Below the pieces are notes generated by a model, which saw only the letters and a list, made by a program, of their open reading frames with translations, searched no databases and had not been told where the DNA came from. Position numbers and translations under genes: made by a program. DNA of 10,709 nucleotides from Caryophanales bacterium UBA6877 (GTDB lineage Bacteria; Bacillota_I; Bacilli_A; RFN20; CAG-826): the NCBI GenBank assembly GCA_002451465.1, contig DKCJ01000017.1, forward strand, positions 1 through 10,709, written 5' to 3'. Numbering within the stretch: position 1 is the stretch's first letter; each line of letters opens with the position of its first letter. Of the stretch, positions 6,252 to 10,709 are shown piece by piece.

Positions 6252-6257
6252 TATAAT
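6252..6257 (+). promoter_or_regulatory. -10 box of the orphan gene, probably leaderless
   Basis: A perfect TATAAT ends 6 nt before the ATG at 6264. No Shine-Dalgarno is present and no good -35 hexamer is seen at 16-18 nt, so support rests on the -10 box and on the same arrangement at other genes in this window. Confidence 0.5.
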
Positions 6258-6263
6258 TAATTT

Positions 6264-6956
6264 ATGAAAAGAATTAATAAGAAAACAATTAGAAAAATTC
6301 TTGTAGCAACCATTAATTTATATGGTGTACTAAGTATTCCAGACCTTTTTAAATTACTGGACCACTATTTTAAAGATTACGATAAAAACAAGGTTACTAA
6401 AGATATTTTATCTATATTTGATAATGAAGATCTTGGTTTTCAAATTGCAGTATTTGATTCTTTGTCTGATGATCCTTTAATAATAAATTCTTTTTTAGAT
6501 GATAGCGAAATTGAAAAAATATTTTTATTACAAGAAGGAATTGAGATGTTTATACCAAGCACTTTAAAAGAATTTCTTAAATATAGTGATGGATTTTATG
6601 TAACAAAAGAGGAAAAACCTTTTTATAATAAACTTAAAATTTTTTTAGAAAAACATCTTAATGGTGAATTTTTTGAAATAAGAGATGAAAAATTTTCGAG
6701 AAAACGATACGTTTATTATTTAGTTTCTTATGTAAGATTTTTATTCAAATCAAGAGCGGATATAGATTATGTTGTAAGCTTTTTAAAAGAGGAAAAACTT
6801 AATTTTAAAACAAGAAAAGATTTAGATAAATTAAATGATTATATTTATAATGCTTTTATAAATATTAAAACATTTAGAAATAAAGGTTATTCTTTTTTAG
6901 AAATTTGGAAAATAGATCCATCAATTAAAATTGATCAAAAAATATACATATTATAA
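6264..6956 (+). CDS. Protein of unknown function, 230 residues
   Basis: I do not recognise a family. The protein is very rich in Lys, Phe, Ile, Asp and Glu, with no signal peptide, membrane segment or Cys cluster, and looks all-helical. Residues 6-50 (INKKTIRKILVATINLYGVL then SIPDLFKLL) resemble a winged-helix or small helical bundle in which a 'LYG-x-x-SI-x-DL' turn is followed by an amphipathic helix. The middle (about 80-105) carries an acidic helix, and the C-terminal half is charged, ending in KIYIL. Codon use matches its neighbours, and the frame is clean for 230 codons, so it is a real gene. It is divergent from the membrane protein and convergent with the methyltransferase (9 bp between stops), thus transcribed alone. 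It could be a regulator or a lineage-specific cytosolic protein; no function is claimed. Confidence 0.8.
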   Translation: MKRINKKTIRKILVATINLYGVLSIPDLFKLLDHYFKDYDKNKVTKDILSIFDNEDLGFQIAVFDSLSDDPLIINSFLDDSEIEKIFLLQEGIEMFIPSTLKEFLKYSDGFYVTKEEKPFYNKLKIFLEKHLNGEFFEIRDEKFSRKRYVYYLVSYVRFLFKSRADIDYVVSFLKEEKLNFKTRKDLDKLNDYIYNAFINIKTFRNKGYSFLEIWKIDPSIKIDQKIYIL

Positions 6957-6965
6957 ATTTAATTA

Positions 6966-7553
6966 TTATTTTCTTTTTAAAATTAGAATATAAAATCCTT
7001 TCCCTTCATCGGCTTTTATAACATCAAAATCATCTTTAAAATAAAGAGCTTCATCGCTTGGTGACAATAATTCACATGATATATTATTTGATACATTTCT
7101 ATGGATATTTTTAAGTTCGCTCCTTGAAAAAGAGTGAAGGATAATTACCTTTCCATTTTCTTTTAAGTTTCTTTTTAGTGCTAAAGATAATTTATTTTTA
7201 TCAATAAAATGTGGATAAGCATTGTAAATTATAATATCGTCAAATAAAACATCAAATTTATAATCTAAAAAGTCACCAGCAATAAAATTAAAATCTTTAT
7301 CGTTTTTATATTTTTCTTTAGCAATTTCAATCATTTTATTAGATATATCAATTGCGTATATTCTTCTTTTAGAAATATTAAATAAAAGTCTAGAAATTCT
7401 TCCAGTTCCACAACCTAAATCTAATACGGTATCGCCCTCTTTTATAGAACATTTATTAAGTAAAGAGATAATATCATTATCATTTTTAACTTCTCTTTTA
7501 TCCCAAGTTGGTGCTAATTCGTTAAAAAAAATTTTTATATCATTTTGACTCAT
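6966..7553 (-). CDS. Class I SAM-dependent methyltransferase
   Basis: 195 residues with a Rossmann-type methyltransferase fold. The N-terminal FFNELAPTWDKR (9-20) is typical of small UbiE/Methyltransf_11-25-like enzymes. Motif I VLDLGCGTGRIS (43-54) binds SAM; the acidic residue at the end of strand 2 is D69 (YAIDIS); FIAGDF (90-95) and DDIIIYNAYPHF (105-116) are motifs III and IV. The second half is short, so the acceptor is probably a small molecule, but it cannot be told from sequence. The ATG (7551-7553) has Shine-Dalgarno AAGGA (7560-7564) 6 nt upstream and lies 14 nt after the Nudix stop, so both are one transcript. No clear terminator is seen in the 9 bp before the convergent orphan gene. 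Confidence 0.9.
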   Translation of the reverse strand: MSQNDIKIFFNELAPTWDKREVKNDNDIISLLNKCSIKEGDTVLDLGCGTGRISRLLFNISKRRIYAIDISNKMIEIAKEKYKNDKDFNFIAGDFLDYKFDVLFDDIIIYNAYPHFIDKNKLSLALKRNLKENGKVIILHSFSRSELKNIHRNVSNNISCELLSPSDEALYFKDDFDVIKADEGKGFYILILKRK

Positions 7554-7567
7554 AATTCATCCTTAAT

Positions 7568-8098
7568 TTATTTTTTGAAATCTTTAATCGCTAATAAAGG
7601 AATCATTTCACGATTATAAAGCAATCTTCCTAATTTAGTAAACATATATTTTTTATATAAATCAATTGCTTCATCATATTTTACTTTTAATGTTTTAAGA
7701 TGAAATTTATTAATTTCATCATTAGTAAGATTATTTTCTTTAAAATTATTAACTTTACATAAAAAATAATGATTTAAATTCTTTCGATGTATTAAATTAT
7801 AAAAGTCTATAACCTCACCTAAATAACATATAATTTTAACCTCAGCTCCTAACTCTTCTTTTAATTCTCTTTTTAAAGCTTTACGAAAAGTTTCGTTTTC
7901 ATTAACGCCACCACCACTTGTTTCAATTAAACTACATTTACCAAACTCATCGTTTCGGGTTACATTAACAAAATAAAAATAACCTTCATCATCAAAAAGT
8001 ATTGCTCTAGCAATTTTTCTTTCATGATTTATAAAACTATATTTATAACTTATATCATTAAGTTTAACTTTAAATGGCTTATAATCTTTAATTTCCAT
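7568..8098 (-). CDS. Nudix hydrolase
   Basis: 176 residues from the chosen start. The Nudix box is complete: G63-x5-E69-x7-R77-E78-L-x-E81-E82-L-G84-A85 (GGVNENE then RELKEELGA), the Mg2+-binding helix that hydrolyses nucleoside diphosphate derivatives. The preceding FDDEGYFYFVNVTRNDEFG and TSGGG are the usual strands. Substrate class is not readable; ADP-ribose, NAD(H) or (d)NTPs are possible. The ATG at 8096-8098 (MEIKDYK) is preferred over the one at 8158: the longer form would start inside the pullulanase terminator hairpin and upstream of the TATAAT promoter, and would add a hydrophobic stretch alien to the family. It is the first gene of the operon with the methyltransferase. Confidence 0.93.
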   Translation of the reverse strand: MEIKDYKPFKVKLNDISYKYSFINHERKIARAILFDDEGYFYFVNVTRNDEFGKCSLIETSGGGVNENETFRKALKRELKEELGAEVKIICYLGEVIDFYNLIHRKNLNHYFLCKVNNFKENNLTNDEINKFHLKTLKVKYDEAIDLYKKYMFTKLGRLLYNREMIPLLAIKDFKK

Positions 8099-8105
8099 AA
8101 ACCAT

Positions 8106-8134
8106 ATTATAAAGGTATATATAGGAAATTTCAC
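8106..8134 (-). promoter_or_regulatory. Promoter of the Nudix-methyltransferase operon, probably leaderless
   Basis: Minus strand: GTGAAA (8134-8129, 4/6 to -35), 17-nt spacer, perfect TATAAT (8111-8106), then only 7 nt to the preferred ATG. There is no Shine-Dalgarno. It lies just downstream of the pullulanase terminator, so it can drive the operon on its own. Confidence 0.65.
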
Positions 8135-8144
8135 ATTAAATAAC

Positions 8145-8174
8145 AAAAAACCATGCATTTATTTGCATGGTTTT
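8145..8174 (-). terminator. Intrinsic terminator after the pullulanase gene
   Basis: AAAACCATGCA (8147-8157) pairs with TGCATGGTTTT (8164-8174): 11 bp with a 6-nt loop. Read on the minus strand, the 3' arm and what follows give six T (8150-8145). It is placed 6 bp after the pullulanase stop. Confidence 0.85.
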
Positions 8175-8180
8175 AAGAAA

Positions 8181-10709
8181 TTATTTATAAACAATTAATG
8201 TTTCAAACGCTTCAAGTTTTGTCGCGTTATTTATTGTTTTTGTAGGATTTATCGTGTCTAAATATAATTTATATCCTTCAAGATTAAGTGTCTTTAATGA
8301 TGAAACATTATATCCATTGGTGTGAATTATTTTATAAGTTAAATTATTTAAACTATCTTTAATATCATAACTTATCATATTTCCATCGTTATTAATATTA
8401 ATGTTAACTTTATTAACATTATCTTTATCAAGATGTAAACCATCAACAGTTTGTTTTAATTTAATAAGTTTTTGATAACTAGAGAATAAATCATAATTTT
8501 TAACTTTTAAAGAATAATCTAATTCATTAACTTCATAACTCGATTCATAAGAATTGTTATCACCTTGTTTAGTTCTTAAAAATTCTTCACCAGCAAGCAT
8601 AAAACTTGTACCTTGAGAGGTAAAAACAAGAGAATTTGCTAAAGCATTCATCTTTTTAGCATCTGCTTCACTAATTTGTTCGGTAGCCATAAATCTATCA
8701 TATAAAGTGTAATTATCATGACACGTCACATAATTTGTTGTTTTATCTGGATCATTAATTTCAAATACTCCAGGATTAACTGTACTTCCAAGTAACCCTT
8801 TTTGAATACGAGTTAAATCTATGTCGGAGGTCTTACCGATTGTATTATCAACCCAACCAAGAGATGATACACTATTTAAACCACCTTTAATTAATGAATC
8901 ACGCATTTGATCGTTAAATTGACCAAATCCTTCAAATTTTGATGCATTTCTTTGAGTAGCAGTTTCAAATGTTTTAAGTTGAGCACTCATATCCCATGGT
9001 TCACCATAAATAACAATATTAGGATTAATTTCCTTTGCTTTTTTTGTTAAAGCATTCATTGTATCAATATCATGAATTCCCATTAAATCAAATCTAAAAC
9101 CACCTAATTTATATTCTTTAGTCCAAAAAGCAATTGAATCTACCATAAATTTACGGTACATATACATATCACTTGCAGTTTCATTTCCACATCCAGAGGC
9201 ATTTGCAAGTGATTCGTCGGCTTTATATCTAAAATAATAACCTGGCATTAAAACATCAAAATTGCTTCCAAGAGCTCCATTTACGTGATTATAAACAACA
9301 TCCATAATAATATTTATGTTGGCTTTATTATAATTTAAAACTAAATTTTTAAATTCTTTTATTCTTTCATAAGCATCATATGGATTTTTAGAATATATTC
9401 CTTCTAAACAATTGTAATTTAGTGGATTATACCCCCAATTAAATTTATCTAAAGTTTCATCATTTGCTTGATCAAAAATTGGTAATAATTGAACGGAATT
9501 AACACCTAATTCTTTAATATGATCAAAACCAGTTTTTATAGTTTTTCCATCACTTGTATAAGTAGTTCCACTTTCATATAAACCAGTATATTTTTTCTTG
9601 TTTTCATAATCACCATTCCATGTTGCGCTACTTGTAACATCAGCAACATGAGTTTCGTAAACTGTCATGGCTTTTCTATCAATATTTAAAGGAGTTAACT
9701 CGTTCCAATTATCTGGATTTGTTTTACTAAAATCAATTATGGCTCCTCTAAGACCATTAATACCACATCCCTTAGCATAGGGATCAACAATTTCTTGTTC
9801 TTTATAAGAACTATTTGTTACAACATAAGTGTAATATTTATTCGATAAATCTCCACTTACAACTTTAGAAAATACACCTTTATCATCTTTTTCCATTGTG
9901 TATTCTTTAAAGTTATCGTTACCTTTTTCTTTATCAACTGATAAAGGAGTTCCATTATCATAAATTCTTAGACTAATTATAGATGAAATTGGTGACCAAA
10001 CTTTGAAGACTGTTTCATTCTTAGAATAAATCGCACCAAGCTCACCATCATAATTATATTGTTTATTAAAAGCATCAGTTTTATATAAAGCTCTTTTAGA
10101 AATGGTTTTAGTTAATGTTGCTTTAGATTCACTAAATGTAACACTAATTTCATATTCTTTTTCAATTTTAGCTGCAATATTACCTAATTTAATTTGTACA
10201 ACCGTTAAAGGCTTAGATAAATCTTTTTTATAAATTTCTTTTTTATCTTCATAAATAGCATAATTTGAAATGCTATTTGATGTAACAAGTGTTACCTCAT
10301 TAGCACTTAAAAATTTAGCGGTTTTAATATCATCTTTTAACTTTAAATCAGGTGTTAAATAAATGTTGCTATCATTACTTTTTAAATAAACGTGGTAAAT
10401 ATTGTTCGAATCTTTTTCAAGATTAGAAAACTCAATAAATCTATCACCATCAGGATCTTTACTATTCCAACTTCCAGCAGATTTAACAATAAATCCAAGC
10501 TTCCCAGCGCTAGTTAATGAAAAAGATGATAAAGGATAAGCTGCGACTGCTCCAAATTCATCCACTCCATTAAAAGCATATTCTTTTCCTTCTCCACCAT
10601 CAGGCCAAAGCCATAAAGCCCAATCAGAAAATTTTCTATCATTTCTTGCATAATGGATAGAAAAACTATCTTCATTATATTTTGGTGGCTCTTTAAGGTC
10701 GTTTGGTTT
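8181..10709 (-). CDS. pulA: Type I pullulanase (GH13), N-terminus beyond the window
   Basis: The frame is open to the right edge; the 842 visible residues are the C-terminal and central part, and the GTG at 10563-10565 is internal, not a start. The enzyme cleaves alpha-1,6 branch links in pullulan, glycogen and starch. Order of parts, counted from the first visible residue: the tail of a CBM41 starch-binding module (SIHYARNDRKFSDWALWLWP, 18-37), a middle beta-rich stretch, a CBM48-like E-set (about 215-300), the GH13 barrel (about 345-730) and a C-terminal beta domain. The pullulanase signature FNWGYNP (423-429) and GH13 regions MDVVYNHV, GFRFDLM, YGEPWD and CHDNYTLYD are present, with nucleophile D541 (9087-9089), acid/base E570 (9000-9002) and stabiliser D665 (8715-8717) intact. 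No sorting signal or anchor is seen at the C-terminus (ends ETLIVYK). Whether it has a signal peptide cannot be seen here. Confidence 0.97.
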   Translation of the reverse strand, partial: KPNDLKEPPKYNEDSFSIHYARNDRKFSDWALWLWPDGGEGKEYAFNGVDEFGAVAAYPLSSFSLTSAGKLGFIVKSAGSWNSKDPDGDRFIEFSNLEKDSNNIYHVYLKSNDSNIYLTPDLKLKDDIKTAKFLSANEVTLVTSNSISNYAIYEDKKEIYKKDLSKPLTVVQIKLGNIAAKIEKEYEISVTFSESKATLTKTISKRALYKTDAFNKQYNYDGELGAIYSKNETVFKVWSPISSIISLRIYDNGTPLSVDKEKGNDNFKEYTMEKDDKGVFSKVVSGDLSNKYYTYVVTNSSYKEQEIVDPYAKGCGINGLRGAIIDFSKTNPDNWNELTPLNIDRKAMTVYETHVADVTSSATWNGDYENKKKYTGLYESGTTYTSDGKTIKTGFDHIKELGVNSVQLLPIFDQANDETLDKFNWGYNPLNYNCLEGIYSKNPYDAYERIKEFKNLVLNYNKANINIIMDVVYNHVNGALGSNFDVLMPGYYFRYKADESLANASGCGNETASDMYMYRKFMVDSIAFWTKEYKLGGFRFDLMGIHDIDTMNALTKKAKEINPNIVIYGEPWDMSAQLKTFETATQRNASKFEGFGQFNDQMRDSLIKGGLNSVSSLGWVDNTIGKTSDIDLTRIQKGLLGSTVNPGVFEINDPDKTTNYVTCHDNYTLYDRFMATEQISEADAKKMNALANSLVFTSQGTSFMLAGEEFLRTKQGDNNSYESSYEVNELDYSLKVKNYDLFSSYQKLIKLKQTVDGLHLDKDNVNKVNININNDGNMISYDIKDSLNNLTYKIIHTNGYNVSSLKTLNLEGYKLYLDTINPTKTINNATKLEAFETLIVYK

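Noticed and set aside
6950..7000. Intrinsic terminator between the convergent orphan and methyltransferase genes
   Set aside because: Only weak AT-rich symmetry is present, with no GC-containing stem followed by a T run.
8099..8158. Longer Nudix protein starting at the ATG at 8158
   Set aside because: That ATG is inside the pullulanase terminator hairpin and upstream of the TATAAT promoter box, and it would add 20 hydrophobic residues not typical of Nudix enzymes.
10563..10565. GTG as start of the pullulanase
   Set aside because: The frame is open to the window edge and the upstream 48 codons encode recognisable CBM41 sequence, so the true start lies outside.

Overview
The window is very AT-rich and looks chromosomal. 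It suggests a low-GC Firmicutes/Mollicutes-type bacterium, perhaps an uncultured gut lineage; that placement is inference. The apparently intact genes all end in TAA, tryptophan is written TGG, and no in-frame TGA occurs in the intact genes, so the standard bacterial code fits better than the Mycoplasma UGA=Trp code.

Left part (1-3253): a graveyard of three unrelated insertion sequences. (1) The 5' part of a minus-strand DDE transposase runs off the left edge and carries a frameshift. (2) An IS30-family element lies between 9-bp inverted repeats (487-1661); its transposase is broken by at least four frame changes. (3) An IS3/IS150-type element (about 1869-3253) has two in-frame TAA stops and one frameshift, although its D, D and E catalytic codons survive. 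Between the IS30 and IS3 elements lies a short-repeat zone with a 16-bp palindrome and a C8 tract.

Middle (3254-5286): the IS3 end lies 19 bp from the 3' end of a minus-strand tRNA-Leu(CAG). Divergent from it is a translationally coupled pair, a Sir2-type NAD-dependent deacetylase followed by a twin-CBS-domain protein. The pair converges on upp (uracil phosphoribosyltransferase) through a perfect 16-bp bidirectional terminator.

Right part (5284-10709): a PF06541-type membrane protein (minus), a divergent 230-residue protein of unknown function (plus), a methyltransferase and a Nudix hydrolase in one minus-strand operon, and a large type I pullulanase (minus, open at the right edge) with visible CBM41, CBM48 and GH13 parts. 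Uracil salvage, alpha-glucan breakdown and NAD/nucleotide-linked functions fit a fermentative host-associated organism.

The most interesting cross-cutting pattern is in translation starts. The first genes of four transcription units (sir2, the 230-residue protein, the membrane protein, the Nudix gene) have a TATAAT-like -10 box ending only 6-7 nt before the ATG and no Shine-Dalgarno sequence. The operon-internal genes (CBS, methyltransferase) and the transposases have good Shine-Dalgarno sequences. This points to leaderless mRNAs for promoter-proximal genes. No clear new defence or mobile system is visible; the 230-residue orphan protein and the Sir2-CBS pair are the best candidates for undescribed biology.
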